Origin: Pararhodobacter zhoushanensis
Lineage (GTDB): Bacteria; Pseudomonadota; Alphaproteobacteria; Rhodobacterales; Rhodobacteraceae
Length of the DNA stretch: 64,000 nucleotides
NCBI RefSeq assembly: GCF_003990445.1
Contig: NZ_REEZ01000008.1
Location: 110,586 to 174,585, forward strand
Direction of reading: 5' to 3'
Shown here: piece after piece, positions 24,416 to 33,674 of the stretch
Layout: the number at the start of each line of letters is the position of its first letter
How positions within the stretch are numbered: the stretch's first letter is position 1
Position numbers and translations under genes: made by a program
The notes under the pieces: generated by a model
Databases searched by the model: none
Told to the model about the DNA's origin: nothing
Seen by the model: only the letters and a program-made list of their open reading frames with translations

Positions 24416-25939
24416 TCAGTCACGCCAGATGTCAGCCCCGTCGATCCATGTCGTGTGGAACCCGATGGTGATCCGACGGGGGATCTTTACCTTGGCGATC
24501 GGCTTGGTGATGTCATCGGCATCGAAGATCAGACAGGCCGAGGACCAGTCGTTTGAATCGGTGATGAAGGTCACCGGATAGGCTTTGCCGTCCTTGCCCG
24601 CACCGCGCGCCGGGGCAACCGGGGCTTCGGACCCATAGACCCCCGCGCCATAGCTGTATTCCTGCGTGGCCCCGGTTTCGAGGTCATAGCGCACCATGCC
24701 GTTGAAGGTCTGGCAGCGCCCCTCAAGCGAGCCTTCCTGCGGGATCGGGATCAGCTGGTTGAACGAATACCGCGTCTTGTGGCCGACAGCATGGGCGTTG
24801 ACGGTCGGGAATTCGGTGTTGCGATCATCCATCGCGCCTTCGCTCACCACGCCGGTCTTGGTGTTGAAGCTCCAGCGGTACAGGATATGCGTGCGGCGGC
24901 GGTAGGACATCATCGACGCAAGGTGATGATCGGCGGGGTCTTTCACCGGCATCGGATCTTCCTGCCGGCACCCGATCATGTGGACCCAGTCGCCTTCTTC
25001 CCAGCTGTTGGCGATGTGCAGGATGTAGCAGGGCTCGGCCTCGAACCACTGCACTTTTGTCGAGCGGCCAAAGCGGTCGATCAGCCCGAAGCGCGCGGGC
25101 TGGTCGCGGTGAAAGCCCATCACGCGGCGGCCGTGTTTCTTGAGCAGGTCGACGTCGTGGTAAAAGGGCAGGTCATGCAGGATCGCGTAATTCTCGGTCA
25201 GGCCCATGTCATGGGGCGAGCGCGGCCCGGCGAGGTCGATGTCGATGTCGAAATTCAGCGAGCCATCGGCATTGGCCATGCCGTAAGACATATAGGGCGG
25301 CTCGTCCTGATAGTTGAAGAAAAACATCTGCTTGGTGAACGGGTCGGTCTTTGAATGCGCCGACACCGAATGGTGCAGCTTGCCGCCCAGCGTCTCGCGG
25401 CCAACGGTTTCCAGCGTCAGCGGATCGACCTTGTAGGGATCGCCGGACATGTACCAAAGCGACAGGATGTTGCCGTTGAAAAAGATCACATCGGTGTTCG
25501 ACACGTCCTTGATCGGCGAGCCGGGCAGGCGGAAATCATAAGGCCCGGCCAGCCCCGGCCAGATCGCCTTGCCCGCCTTGTCCTCGACGATAAACGCGCC
25601 GTTGCGCAGGTATTTCTGTTTGAACGTCGCCTTGCCGTCGCGGAAATAGATGGCCCGCAACTGCGCGTCACCATCGTAGTAATGGTACTTGCTGTTGACC
25701 GGCTCGAACCGCTGCGAGGGGCCGTTCATCACGTACGCGCCGTTCAGATCGGCGGGGATTTCGCCCTCGACCTCAAGATCCTCGGCCTCGTACTCGATAT
25801 CGGTCGGTGCGAAAGCGCCGTGCAGATAGGGGTGGTCGTATTTCCAGATCCAGTCGGGCGCGTCGGGCGGCGGGGTGCCATCAGGAGCGTACATGCGCAC
25901 ATTCGCGGTGGTGACGGCGAGATCGGGCTCGTGGGACAT
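24416..25939 (-). CDS. Carotenoid oxygenase family protein (lignostilbene/carotenoid cleavage dioxygenase type)
   Basis: A 507-residue non-haem iron oxygenase of the RPE65/CCD family, a seven-bladed propeller that cleaves C=C bonds. The four iron-binding histidines are recognisable in SVSAHSKTDP, GPRSPHDMGLTENYAI, CYILHIANSWEE and IGFHTTWIDG. MNGPSQRFEP and YHYYDGDAQL are further family motifs. ATG 25939 has GGAG about 8 bp upstream. With acyl-CoA ligases, thiolase and hydrolase nearby, a phenylpropanoid, stilbene or apocarotenoid substrate is reasonable. It is divergent from the alpha/beta hydrolase operon. Confidence 0.9.
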   Translation of the reverse strand: MSHEPDLAVTTANVRMYAPDGTPPPDAPDWIWKYDHPYLHGAFAPTDIEYEAEDLEVEGEIPADLNGAYVMNGPSQRFEPVNSKYHYYDGDAQLRAIYFRDGKATFKQKYLRNGAFIVEDKAGKAIWPGLAGPYDFRLPGSPIKDVSNTDVIFFNGNILSLWYMSGDPYKVDPLTLETVGRETLGGKLHHSVSAHSKTDPFTKQMFFFNYQDEPPYMSYGMANADGSLNFDIDIDLAGPRSPHDMGLTENYAILHDLPFYHDVDLLKKHGRRVMGFHRDQPARFGLIDRFGRSTKVQWFEAEPCYILHIANSWEEGDWVHMIGCRQEDPMPVKDPADHHLASMMSYRRRTHILYRWSFNTKTGVVSEGAMDDRNTEFPTVNAHAVGHKTRYSFNQLIPIPQEGSLEGRCQTFNGMVRYDLETGATQEYSYGAGVYGSEAPVAPARGAGKDGKAYPVTFITDSNDWSSACLIFDADDITKPIAKVKIPRRITIGFHTTWIDGADIWRD

Positions 25940-26198
25940 GGGGCGCTCCAATGTTTACTTAACTAGACCGATATTGCGGCAATGGCGCGGTGAGTCAAGG
26001 AATTCGTCGCTCATCTAGACCGGAATCTGGCAATTGGGCCGCGTTCTACGGTGGAATGCGTTGTGTAGGACTGGGAAGCCAGCCGATTCCCGGTGCTTTT
26101 GTTCCGCAAAGCAAAACATCATTTTGAAATTATGGATTCTTGCTTGACCGATCCACAATTGGTGGTCTAGCAATTCAGTCAACGGGAGGATGTCAACA
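25940..26198. promoter_or_regulatory. Divergent control region with three CTAGACC motifs
   Basis: This region contains CTAGACCG at 25963-25970 and 26015-26022 in direct orientation, and the inverted GGTCTAG at 26164-26170. The first two are each followed by related bases including GGCAAT, and the third is next to CAATTG. These could be operators for the IclR or HxlR protein. The strong ribosome binding site GGGAGG (26184-26189) sets the hydrolase start at ATG 26199. Confidence 0.5.
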
Positions 26199-26912
26199 AT
26201 GCTGCAACTGGTCTGCTTGCCGGGACTGCTGTGCGACGCAGGAATTTATGCGCCGGTTCTGGCGGATCTGGCCATGCCTGCGCAGTCGCTGGACCTGCCC
26301 GCGCTTGATTCGTTTGAGGCGCTGGTCGAGCAGATCACCGCGCAGCTGCCCGAGCAGGCCGTGCTGGTCGGCATGTCGATGGGAAGCTATCTGGCGCTGG
26401 CCGTGGCGCGGCGTGCCCCAGAGCGGGTCAAGGGGCTGGTGCTGATCGGCACCAACGCTGCCGCCGACACCCCGCGCGGGGCTGCCCTGCGCGGCAAGGT
26501 CGCCGCCTGGGCCGCGCGCGAAGGGATCGACGCGCTGGCGGCCTCCATCGCCGATGGCATGCTCTCAACCACGCGCCGTGACGACGCGGACTTGCGGGGG
26601 GCGATCCTGCGGATGGCGACAGGGCAGGGGCTGGACACCTTCACCCGGCACCAGACCGCCCTCGCCGCGCGTCCCGACCAAACCGCCGCGCTGGCCGACA
26701 TCACCTGCCCCGTTCTGGTCCTGACCGGGGCCGAGGATACCGTCACCCCGCCCGACGCCGGGCGCGCGGTGGCTGAGGGTGTGCCGCAGGGCCAGTTCAT
26801 TCTGCTCGACGGGATCGGCCATATGCCGGTGCTCGAGCGCCCCGACCTTGTGGCGCAACATATCCGCGCCTTCGTCACGACCCGACTGCCGCAGGAGGAA
26901 CGCGCGCAATGA
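26199..26912 (+). CDS. Alpha/beta hydrolase
   Basis: A 237-residue alpha/beta-fold hydrolase. The nucleophile elbow is GMSMGSYLA (Ser near residue 75), the acid is likely the Asp of LTGAEDTVTPPD, and the catalytic His lies in GIGHMPVLERPD. ATG 26199 is preferred because GGGAGG lies 9 bp upstream; ATG 26192 is out of frame and ATG 26190 abuts the Shine-Dalgarno. It is the first gene of an apparent four-gene run (hydrolase, nitronate monooxygenase-like, acyl-CoA synthetase, thiolase) with overlapping starts and stops. It could hydrolyse an ester, lactone or C-C bond in the pathway. Confidence 0.85.
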   Translation: MLQLVCLPGLLCDAGIYAPVLADLAMPAQSLDLPALDSFEALVEQITAQLPEQAVLVGMSMGSYLALAVARRAPERVKGLVLIGTNAAADTPRGAALRGKVAAWAAREGIDALAASIADGMLSTTRRDDADLRGAILRMATGQGLDTFTRHQTALAARPDQTAALADITCPVLVLTGAEDTVTPPDAGRAVAEGVPQGQFILLDGIGHMPVLERPDLVAQHIRAFVTTRLPQEERAQ

Positions 26913-27850
26913 CTTTGAAAGACCGGCTCGCCGCGCTGCGTGTTCCCGCCTTTGCGGCCCCGATGTTTCTGGTTTCCAACCCCGATCTGGTGGTCGCCTG
27001 CTGCAAGGCGGGCATCGTCGGCAGCTTTCCGGCCCCCAACCTGCGTACCAGCGAAGAACTGGGCGTCTGGTTGGGCGAGATCCGCAGCCGCGTGACCGAC
27101 GCTGACGCGCCTTGGGCGCTGAACCTTGTCACCCATTCCACCAGCCCGCGCCTGCCGGGCGATCTGGAGCAGGTCGCCGGCCACCAGCCGCCCATCGTCA
27201 TCACTGCACTGGGCAGCCCCAAGCCGGTGATCCAGACCGTTCACGCCTATGGCGGGCTGGTGTTCGCCGATGTCATCTCAGTCGAGCTGGCGCGCAAGGC
27301 GGCCGATGCGGGGGCGGACGGGCTGGTGCTGGTCTGCTCCGGGGCAGGGGGCCATACCGGCGATCTCAGCCCGATGGTGTTTGTCGAGCGGGTGCGCCAG
27401 TTCTTCGACGGCTATATCGCGCTGGCAGGGGCCATTAACACCGGCGAGGCGCTGTTGGCCGCGCAGGTTCTGGGCGCGGATTTCGGCTATCTTGGCACGA
27501 CGTTTCTGGCGGCTGAGGAAAACACCGCCTCGCCGGAATACAGGCAGATGTGCATCGTCTGCTCGGCCACGGATCTGCTGGTCTCGCGCGCCTTCACCGG
27601 CGCGCGCGCGTCGATGCTCAAGCCGTCGATGGTAGCCAAGGGGTTGGACCCGGCAGAGCTGGAATTCAAGGTCGCGAAGCTTAACTTCACCGGCCGCAAG
27701 GACGAGGCGGTCAAGCCGTGGTCCGGCATTTGGGGCGCGGGGCAGGGGGTTGGCCGGATTGAACGGGTCGAACCAGCCGCTGTCATCATCGACCGGCTGG
27801 TCGCGGAATATGACGCGGCGCGCACCCGGACGCGGGAGCTGTGCGCATGA
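26909..27850 (+). CDS. Nitronate monooxygenase-family flavoprotein
   Basis: A 313-residue TIM-barrel FMN enzyme of the nitronate monooxygenase/2-nitropropane dioxygenase family. The N-terminus VPAFAAPMFLVSNPDLVVACCKAGIVGSFPA, the FMN segment GLVLVCSGAGGHTG and GAINTGEALLAAQVLGADFGYLGTTFLA are characteristic. Family members include true nitronate oxidases, FabK-like enoyl reductases and uncharacterised oxidoreductases, so the reaction is open. Its ATG overlaps the hydrolase stop and its stop overlaps the next start, so it is translationally coupled on both sides. Confidence 0.85.
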   Translation: MTLKDRLAALRVPAFAAPMFLVSNPDLVVACCKAGIVGSFPAPNLRTSEELGVWLGEIRSRVTDADAPWALNLVTHSTSPRLPGDLEQVAGHQPPIVITALGSPKPVIQTVHAYGGLVFADVISVELARKAADAGADGLVLVCSGAGGHTGDLSPMVFVERVRQFFDGYIALAGAINTGEALLAAQVLGADFGYLGTTFLAAEENTASPEYRQMCIVCSATDLLVSRAFTGARASMLKPSMVAKGLDPAELEFKVAKLNFTGRKDEAVKPWSGIWGAGQGVGRIERVEPAAVIIDRLVAEYDAARTRTRELCA

Positions 27851-29526
27851 GCGTGTTTTCCGCCTCTGACCGCGCCCGTTTCCGGGCCGAAGGGCATTGG
27901 GGCGACGTGACCCTGCCCGCGATGTTCGCGGCCACCTGCGCGCGGGTGCCTGACCGGCTGGGGCTGGTCGATGCCCCCAACCGCGCCGAGATTTTCGAGG
28001 GCGCACCGCAGCGCCTGACCTACGCGCAGATGCAGGTTGAGGTCGACCGCTACGCCGCCATCCTGCAAGCGCGCGGCATCGGCCCCGGCTCGCTGGTGGC
28101 GACGCAATTGCCCAATATCGCCGAGCTGGTGCTGCTCTATCTGGCGATCTCGCAGGTCGGCGCGGTGCTCAGCCCGATCTCGATGGCCTACCGCTCGGCT
28201 GAATTGCGCGACCTGTCGCAGGTGGCAGAGTTCGACGCCTATATCTCGGTCGGCCAGCTGCGCGGTCAGGCGTTCTACGCCGAGCGTCTGGAGGCGCTGC
28301 CCGCGCATGTGCAGCGGCTCGGGCTGGGGCAGGGTCTGCCCGAGGGTGTGTTCCGGCTGGACACGGCGCAGGCGGGCGATCCCGCGCCGGTGCCGCTGGA
28401 CGCGGATGATCTTTACGCCGTCTTCTGGACCTCGGGCACCGAGGGTGTCCCCAAGGCCGTGCCCAAGACCCACAACAACCTGATGTCCAGCTCTCTGGGC
28501 GCGTGGCGGCTGCTGGGTCTGCCCGACGGCGCAAATGTGCTGGCCCCGTTCCCCTTTGTGAATGCTGCGGCCGTTGGTGGCCTGATGATGTGCTGGATGC
28601 GCACGGCGGGTGCCATGATCCTGCATCATCCGTTCGATGTGAACGTCTTCCTGACCCAGCTGAAGACCGAAGACATCACCTATACGATGGTCGCGCCCAC
28701 CGTGCTGGTCTATCTGCGCGAGCAGGCGCAAGACCCCGATCTGCACCCGGCACTGAACCGGTTGCAGGCCATCGGCACCGGCTCGGCCCCGCCCGATCCT
28801 GAGGTTTTCGTGTTCTTTCAGGACCGTTTCGCCATCCCCATCGTCAATTTCTTTGGCTCGAATGAGGGCGCGCAGATGTGTTCCTCGCAAGAGCGCATCC
28901 CTGATCCCCGCCAGCGCGCCAGCTTCTTTCCGCGCGACGGGGATGAGACATGGAAGCCCGCGCTGCGCACCGCCAATGGCGGCACCTTCAAGCTGGTCGA
29001 TCCGGCGACAGGCGCGACGGTCAGCGAACCGGGCGCCTTGGGTGAGATGTATATTCAGGGGCCGACCCTGCTCCCCGGCTATTATTCGCGCAAGGGCATC
29101 GACCGCAGCAAGTTCACCGCCGATGGCTACCTGCCGACCGGCGATCTGTTCCAGATTTCCGAATGCGGTTCGCTGATCCGCTTTCACGCCCGGTCGCGCG
29201 AGTTGATCGTGCGCGGCGGGATGAAGATTTCGCCGGTCGAGCTGGACAATGTGCTGTCCGCATTGCCCGGCGTGCGCGAGGTGGCGGTTGCCGCCTATGC
29301 CGATCCGCAGATGGGCGAAAAGGTCTGCCTGTTCGCGGTGATGAGCCCCGGCCACACGCTCGACCTGCCCGCCGTGACCGCGTTTTGTGACCGGGCCGGG
29401 TTGGCCAAGTTCAAATGGCCCGAGCGGCTGGAACTGCGCGACGCCCTGCCGCGCACGCCGCTGGCGAAACTCGACCGCAAGGTGCTGGCCAAATGGCTGG
29501 CGCAACAAGGAGACATCCATGCCTGA
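27847..29526 (+). CDS. Acyl-CoA synthetase (AMP-dependent)
   Basis: A 559-residue adenylate-forming ligase. The P-loop is FWTSGTEGVPKAVPKTH, followed by FFGSNEGAQM, YLPTGDLFQI, SRELIVRGGMKISPVELDN and the C-terminal LPRTPLAKLDRKVL with its catalytic Lys. ATG 27847 overlaps the preceding TGA (ATGA). The stop lies inside the thiolase start region (8-bp overlap). Together with the thiolase it would activate and then shorten or condense an acid. It is a second synthetase distinct from that at 20665. A long antisense frame here is a GC artefact. Confidence 0.9.
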   Translation: MSVFSASDRARFRAEGHWGDVTLPAMFAATCARVPDRLGLVDAPNRAEIFEGAPQRLTYAQMQVEVDRYAAILQARGIGPGSLVATQLPNIAELVLLYLAISQVGAVLSPISMAYRSAELRDLSQVAEFDAYISVGQLRGQAFYAERLEALPAHVQRLGLGQGLPEGVFRLDTAQAGDPAPVPLDADDLYAVFWTSGTEGVPKAVPKTHNNLMSSSLGAWRLLGLPDGANVLAPFPFVNAAAVGGLMMCWMRTAGAMILHHPFDVNVFLTQLKTEDITYTMVAPTVLVYLREQAQDPDLHPALNRLQAIGTGSAPPDPEVFVFFQDRFAIPIVNFFGSNEGAQMCSSQERIPDPRQRASFFPRDGDETWKPALRTANGGTFKLVDPATGATVSEPGALGEMYIQGPTLLPGYYSRKGIDRSKFTADGYLPTGDLFQISECGSLIRFHARSRELIVRGGMKISPVELDNVLSALPGVREVAVAAYADPQMGEKVCLFAVMSPGHTLDLPAVTAFCDRAGLAKFKWPERLELRDALPRTPLAKLDRKVLAKWLAQQGDIHA

Positions 29527-30757
29527 GCCCGTTTACATCCTTGGGGGCGCGCAAACCGACTTTGCCCGCAACTGGGCCCGCGAAGGGCTGGGCATCGACG
29601 CGATGATGCGCGAGACGCTATTCGAGGGGCTTCAAAACGCCCGTCTGGAACCGCGCGATCTGCAATCGGTGCATGTCGGCAATTTCGTGGCCGAGCTGTT
29701 CTGCGGGCAGGGCCAACTGGGCGGCATGATCGCCTCGCTGCATCCCGATCTGTCGGGCATCCCCACTCAACGGCATGAGGCCGCTTGCGCATCGGGCTCG
29801 ATGGCGATGCTGGCGGCGGCAGCAGAAATCGAGGCCGGGCGCTATGATCTGGTCGCGGTGCTGGGCGTCGAGTACATGCGCAACGTGCCCGGCCAGCGCG
29901 CCGCCGAGCATCTGGGCGCTGCGGCCTGGGCCGGCAAGGAATGGACCGACGCCACCTATGTCTGGCCCGCCGCCTTTGCCGATCTGATCGACGCCTACTC
30001 CGAGAAATACGGCCGGCTGAGCTATGACCACCTCGGCGAGATCGCGCGCATCAACTACGCCAACGGCAAGCGCAATCCCTATGCCCAGACCCGCAAATGG
30101 GAATTCACCGAGGCCAGTTTCAAGGAAGACGACACCGCCAACCCGGTGATCGAAGGCCGCGTGCGCCGCAACGATTGCGGGCAGGTGACGGACGGCGCGG
30201 CGGTGGTGTTTCTCGCCTCGGCCACCCGCGCGGCGGCATACGCGAAAGAGCGCGGGCTAAGGCTGTCCGACCTTGCGAAAATCGACGGCTGGGGCCACCG
30301 CACCGCGCCGATGATGCTGTCGGAAAAGCTGGCGGAAAGCCGCAATGACCGTTTCGTGCTGCCGCATGTGAATAAGGCGATCCGCGAGAGCTTCACGCGG
30401 GCGGGCATTGACAGCCCGTTCCAGCTGGACGCGATTGAGACCCATGATTGCTTTGCGATGACCGAATATGCGGCCATCGACAGCTATGAAATCACCGCCC
30501 CCGGCGAAAGCTGGAAGGCCGTCGAAGAGGGCGTCATCGCCCCCGGTGGACGGCTGCCGATCAACCCCTCGGGCGGATTGATCGGGCTGGGGCACCCGGT
30601 GGGTGCCACCGGCGTGCGGATGATGCTCGACGGCTACAAGCAGGTCACCGGCCAGGCAGGGGAGTGCCAGGTCGAGGGGGCGCAGCGCGTCGGCTTGCTG
30701 AATATCGGCGGATCGACCACCACGATCGCGTCGTTCGTCGTGAGACGGGGAGCATAA
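29519..30757 (+). CDS. Thiolase (SCP-x / acetyl-CoA acetyltransferase type)
   Basis: A 412-residue thiolase. The nucleophilic Cys lies in EAACASGSMAMLAAAAEI (near residue 88), His in THDCFAMTEY, and the C-terminal motif NPSGGLIGLGHPVGATGVRM carries another catalytic His. The end reads GLLNIGGSTTTIASFVV. These are features of the SCP-x-like degradative thiolases that cleave 3-ketoacyl-CoA with CoA. ATG 29519 follows AAGGAG by about 6 bp and overlaps the synthetase stop. It ends the four-gene enzyme run; TRAP transporter genes follow 42 bp later, perhaps on the same transcript. Confidence 0.9.
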   Translation: MPEPVYILGGAQTDFARNWAREGLGIDAMMRETLFEGLQNARLEPRDLQSVHVGNFVAELFCGQGQLGGMIASLHPDLSGIPTQRHEAACASGSMAMLAAAAEIEAGRYDLVAVLGVEYMRNVPGQRAAEHLGAAAWAGKEWTDATYVWPAAFADLIDAYSEKYGRLSYDHLGEIARINYANGKRNPYAQTRKWEFTEASFKEDDTANPVIEGRVRRNDCGQVTDGAAVVFLASATRAAAYAKERGLRLSDLAKIDGWGHRTAPMMLSEKLAESRNDRFVLPHVNKAIRESFTRAGIDSPFQLDAIETHDCFAMTEYAAIDSYEITAPGESWKAVEEGVIAPGGRLPINPSGGLIGLGHPVGATGVRMMLDGYKQVTGQAGECQVEGAQRVGLLNIGGSTTTIASFVVRRGA

Positions 30758-30799
30758 CCCCGCGCACGATCCATTACTTTGACACCAGGGAGGAAACCA

Positions 30800-31798
30800 A
30801 TGTTGAAGAAAAACCTGACCGGCGCTGCCGCCGGAGTAGCGCTTGGCCTGATGGGCTCGGCTGCCGGGGCCCGCGATCTGGCCTTTGCCGTGTTCGTTCC
30901 CGCCGCCTCGCCCAGCGTGCAGAGCATCTACCAGCCGTGGGTGGACTGGTTCAACGCCGAGGCCGCAGCCGATGACGTTCAAATCACCCTTTACGCGGGC
31001 GGCACGCTGGGCCGCAACCCGCTGGCACAGGCGCAGATGGTCGCCGATGGCGTCGCCGATCTGGCGCTGACGGTGCCGTCCTACACGCCGGGCGTGTTCC
31101 CCGATTTCGACATGTTCGAGCTGCCGGGCTTTGCCAACAACACCCGCGAAGGCTCGCTGGCCGCGCTGGAGCTGCACCAAGAGGGGCTGCTGCACGGGTA
31201 CGAGAATTACTACGTCGTCGCGATGTACACCTCGGGCGCGTATATGATCCACACCCGCGAGCCGATCGAAAGCGTCAGCAACCTGAACGGCACGCGCCTG
31301 CGCGTCGCCGGGCAGATCCAGACGGCGGTGGTCGAGGCTCTGGGTGGCGTGCCGCAAAGCATGAGCGCGGGCGAGATGGCCGAGAACATCGACCGCGGCC
31401 TGATTGATGGCGCGATGACCGATGCCTCGGTCGCCCGCACCTTCCGCGTCGCCGATGTGGCGCCCAACCACTATGACGCCAATCTGGGTGTGCTGGTCTT
31501 CACCATCGTGATGAACCGGGGCGTGTATGACTCGCTGCCCGATCACGTCAAGGATCTGCTGGCGCAGAGCGGCCAGTTCATCGCGGACCGCCAGATCGAT
31601 AGCTACGGTCCGGCAATTGAGACCAACATGCAGGCGTGGGAAGCCGACGCGGCGCATACGCTGGTCATCCCCACCGACGCCGAGCGGGCAGAGATTGCTA
31701 CCCGCGTGCAGCCGGTCATCGATCAGGTTGCCGCCGCTGCGACCCCCGGTCTGATCGAGGCGTATGAGGCCAAGCTGGAAGACATCCGCAGCCGCTAA
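30800..31798 (+). CDS. TRAP transporter substrate-binding protein (DctP family)
   Basis: A 332-residue periplasmic binding protein of a TRAP (tripartite ATP-independent) transporter. A signal peptide ends near SAAGA (residue 24). LYAGGTLGRNPLAQAQMVADGVADLALTVPSYTPGVFPDFDMFELPGFA and the ligand-arginine region LNGTRLRVAGQIQTAVVEALGGVPQSMS are typical. ATG 30800 has GGGAGG about 7 bp upstream. TRAP binding proteins carry organic acids, so the ligand is probably the acid that the adjacent CoA ligases activate. Confidence 0.9.
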   Translation: MLKKNLTGAAAGVALGLMGSAAGARDLAFAVFVPAASPSVQSIYQPWVDWFNAEAAADDVQITLYAGGTLGRNPLAQAQMVADGVADLALTVPSYTPGVFPDFDMFELPGFANNTREGSLAALELHQEGLLHGYENYYVVAMYTSGAYMIHTREPIESVSNLNGTRLRVAGQIQTAVVEALGGVPQSMSAGEMAENIDRGLIDGAMTDASVARTFRVADVAPNHYDANLGVLVFTIVMNRGVYDSLPDHVKDLLAQSGQFIADRQIDSYGPAIETNMQAWEADAAHTLVIPTDAERAEIATRVQPVIDQVAAAATPGLIEAYEAKLEDIRSR

Positions 31799-31807
31799 TC
31801 CCGACAC

Positions 31808-31838
31808 GGGGCCGGGACAAACCCCGGCCCCACCCTTT
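31808..31838 (+). terminator. Intercistronic hairpin after dctP-like gene
   Basis: GGGGCCGGG (31808-31816) and CCCGGCCCC (31823-31831) form a perfect 9-bp stem followed by ACCCTTTTG. It lies directly after the binding-protein stop and before the membrane genes, so it likely acts as a partial terminator or stabiliser giving excess binding protein. Confidence 0.65.
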
Positions 31839-31858
31839 TGCCAAAGCGGAGGCGCGCC

Positions 31859-32359
31859 TTGCAACGCATCGAACGGCATTTCCTTTTCCTGACCCGGGCC
31901 GCCGCCATTCTCGGCGTGTTCTTCCTGTTGCTGGTCGCGGGTCTGTCCGTCGTGGACATCCTTGTGCGCGAAGCTACCGGCCGCCCGATCCGGGGCGCGG
32001 CGGACATCGCCAGCCTGCTCACCATCATCATCATTGCCTCGTGCTTTCCGGCCGGGTTGCTCGAGCGCCGCCAGATCAAGGTGACCTTTCTGGGCGCGAT
32101 GATGCCCGGCATGGTCAACCGCGCGCTTGAGGTTTTCGGCGCGCTGATGACCGCGCTGATGTTTCTGGCCATCGCCTATTACGTCACGCTCCACGCGCAG
32201 CGGGTCACCGCCAGCGCCGAATATTCGATGGTGCTGAACATGCCCATCGCGCCGTGGTGGTGGGTTGCCACCGGGTGCTTCTGGCTCTGCGTTCCGGCGC
32301 AGTTTTTCGTCACGGTTGCCGAGATCCTCGGCCACCCCACGCAGGAACATGAGGCCTGA
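31859..32359 (+). CDS. TRAP transporter small permease (DctQ family)
   Basis: A 166-residue membrane protein with four hydrophobic segments (about residues 15-35, 52-72, 87-110 and 130-150), the DctQ topology. LSVVDILVREATGRPIRGAADIASLLT matches the family's first-helix and loop region. The TTG at 31859 is taken as start because GCGGAGG lies 6 bp upstream; no ATG fits. One base separates its stop from the dctM-like start. Confidence 0.85.
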   Translation: MQRIERHFLFLTRAAAILGVFFLLLVAGLSVVDILVREATGRPIRGAADIASLLTIIIIASCFPAGLLERRQIKVTFLGAMMPGMVNRALEVFGALMTALMFLAIAYYVTLHAQRVTASAEYSMVLNMPIAPWWWVATGCFWLCVPAQFFVTVAEILGHPTQEHEA

Positions 32360-32360
32360 T

Positions 32361-33674
32361 ATGGAACCGTATATCGTTGGCCTGATCGGCATGGGGCTGA
32401 TGCTGCTCCTGATCCTGCTGCACGTCCCCATCGGCGTCGCCATGGGCATCGCCGGCGTTGCCACCTTCGGCATGATCCGGGGTAACCTGACCCCCGCGCT
32501 GACGCTGTTCGGGGTTGAGACCGTCAGCAAGGTCGGCAGCTCGGAACTGGCGGTAATCCCGCTCTTCCTGCTGATGGGGAGTTTTGCCACCGTCGGCGGC
32601 TTGTCGGCGGACCTGTACCGCATCGCCTATGCGCTGATCGGCCATATCCGGGGCGGTCTGGCTGTGGCGACGATTGGCGGATGCGCCGGGTTTGGCGCGA
32701 TCTGCGGCTCGTCCGTGGCGACGGCCAGCACGATGACCCGCATCGCCCTGCCCGAGATGATGAAGCGCAATTATTCCGAGCGTCTCGCCACCGGCTCTAT
32801 CGCGGCGGGCGGCACGCTGGGGATGCTGATCCCGCCGTCGATCATTCTGGTGCTTTACGGCGTGCTGACCGAACAGTTCGTCAAGACGCTGTTCGTCGCC
32901 GCCCTGATCCCTGCCGTTCTGGCCGTGGCGCTGCATGTGATCACCATCCTGATCCTGGTGCGTCGCAATCCCGATCTGGCCTCGACGGGTGAGCGACAGC
33001 CGTGGTCCGAACTGGGCCGCGCGCTGCGCAGCGGCTGGACGGCGGTGGCGCTGATGATCGTGGTGACGGGCGGGATCTATGCCGGGATCTTCTCGGTCAA
33101 CGAATCCGCTGCGGTGGGGGCATTTCTGGCTTTCCTGATCGCGCTTTTCCGGGGTCGCCTGACGCTCAAGGGCTTCTGGAGCGCCCTGCAGGAAACCGCC
33201 GCGACGACGTCGATGATCTACCTGATGACCATCGGTGCCTCGATCTTCACCTACGCGGTCACCATCTCGGGCCTGCCGGAGATGCTGGTCGACGGCATCC
33301 GCGATACGGGTCTGCCGGGGATCTGGGTCGTGGTGCTGTTGATGATCATGTACCTGATCCTCGGCTCGATCTTCGAGACGATCTCGTCGATGGTGATCAC
33401 CATCCCCTTCGTCTTTCCGCTGATCCTGAGCTATGGCTATGACCCGATCTGGTGGGGCGTGCTGACAGTGATGGTGATCGAGATCGGTATGATTACCCCG
33501 CCGATCGGCATGAACGTCTTCGTCATGAAGGCGATGTTGCCCAAGACCAAGCTGTCGACGATCTATGCCGGGGTGGCACCCTTCATCGTGGCCGACATCC
33601 TGCGGCTGGCGATTCTTGTCGCCTTCCCGGCCCTGTCGCTGTTTTTGGTAAACATGTTCAACCTGCCGCGCTGA
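32361..33674 (+). CDS. TRAP transporter large permease (DctM family)
   Basis: A 437-residue permease with about 12 hydrophobic segments. Family motifs include VIPLFLLMGSFATVGGLSADLY, GGCAGFGAICGSSVATASTMTRIALPEMMKRNYSERLATGSIAAGGTLGMLIPPSI and, late, MVIEIGMITPPIGMNVFVMKAM. It uses an ion gradient to import the DctP-bound ligand. ATG 32361 lies one base after the small permease stop, with GAGG upstream. It closes the TRAP operon. Confidence 0.92.
   Translation: MEPYIVGLIGMGLMLLLILLHVPIGVAMGIAGVATFGMIRGNLTPALTLFGVETVSKVGSSELAVIPLFLLMGSFATVGGLSADLYRIAYALIGHIRGGLAVATIGGCAGFGAICGSSVATASTMTRIALPEMMKRNYSERLATGSIAAGGTLGMLIPPSIILVLYGVLTEQFVKTLFVAALIPAVLAVALHVITILILVRRNPDLASTGERQPWSELGRALRSGWTAVALMIVVTGGIYAGIFSVNESAAVGAFLAFLIALFRGRLTLKGFWSALQETAATTSMIYLMTIGASIFTYAVTISGLPEMLVDGIRDTGLPGIWVVVLLMIMYLILGSIFETISSMVITIPFVFPLILSYGYDPIWWGVLTVMVIEIGMITPPIGMNVFVMKAMLPKTKLSTIYAGVAPFIVADILRLAILVAFPALSLFLVNMFNLPR

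Noticed and set aside
27487-29520. Long minus-strand open frame (677 codons) opposite the acyl-CoA synthetase
   Set aside because: Antisense frame in GC-rich coding DNA; composition is His/Arg/Gln-rich with no domain, and the plus-strand gene has all ligase motifs.
30257-32623. Long minus-strand open frame (788 codons) opposite thiolase and TRAP genes
   Set aside because: It spans several well-supported plus-strand genes and has low-complexity antisense composition.
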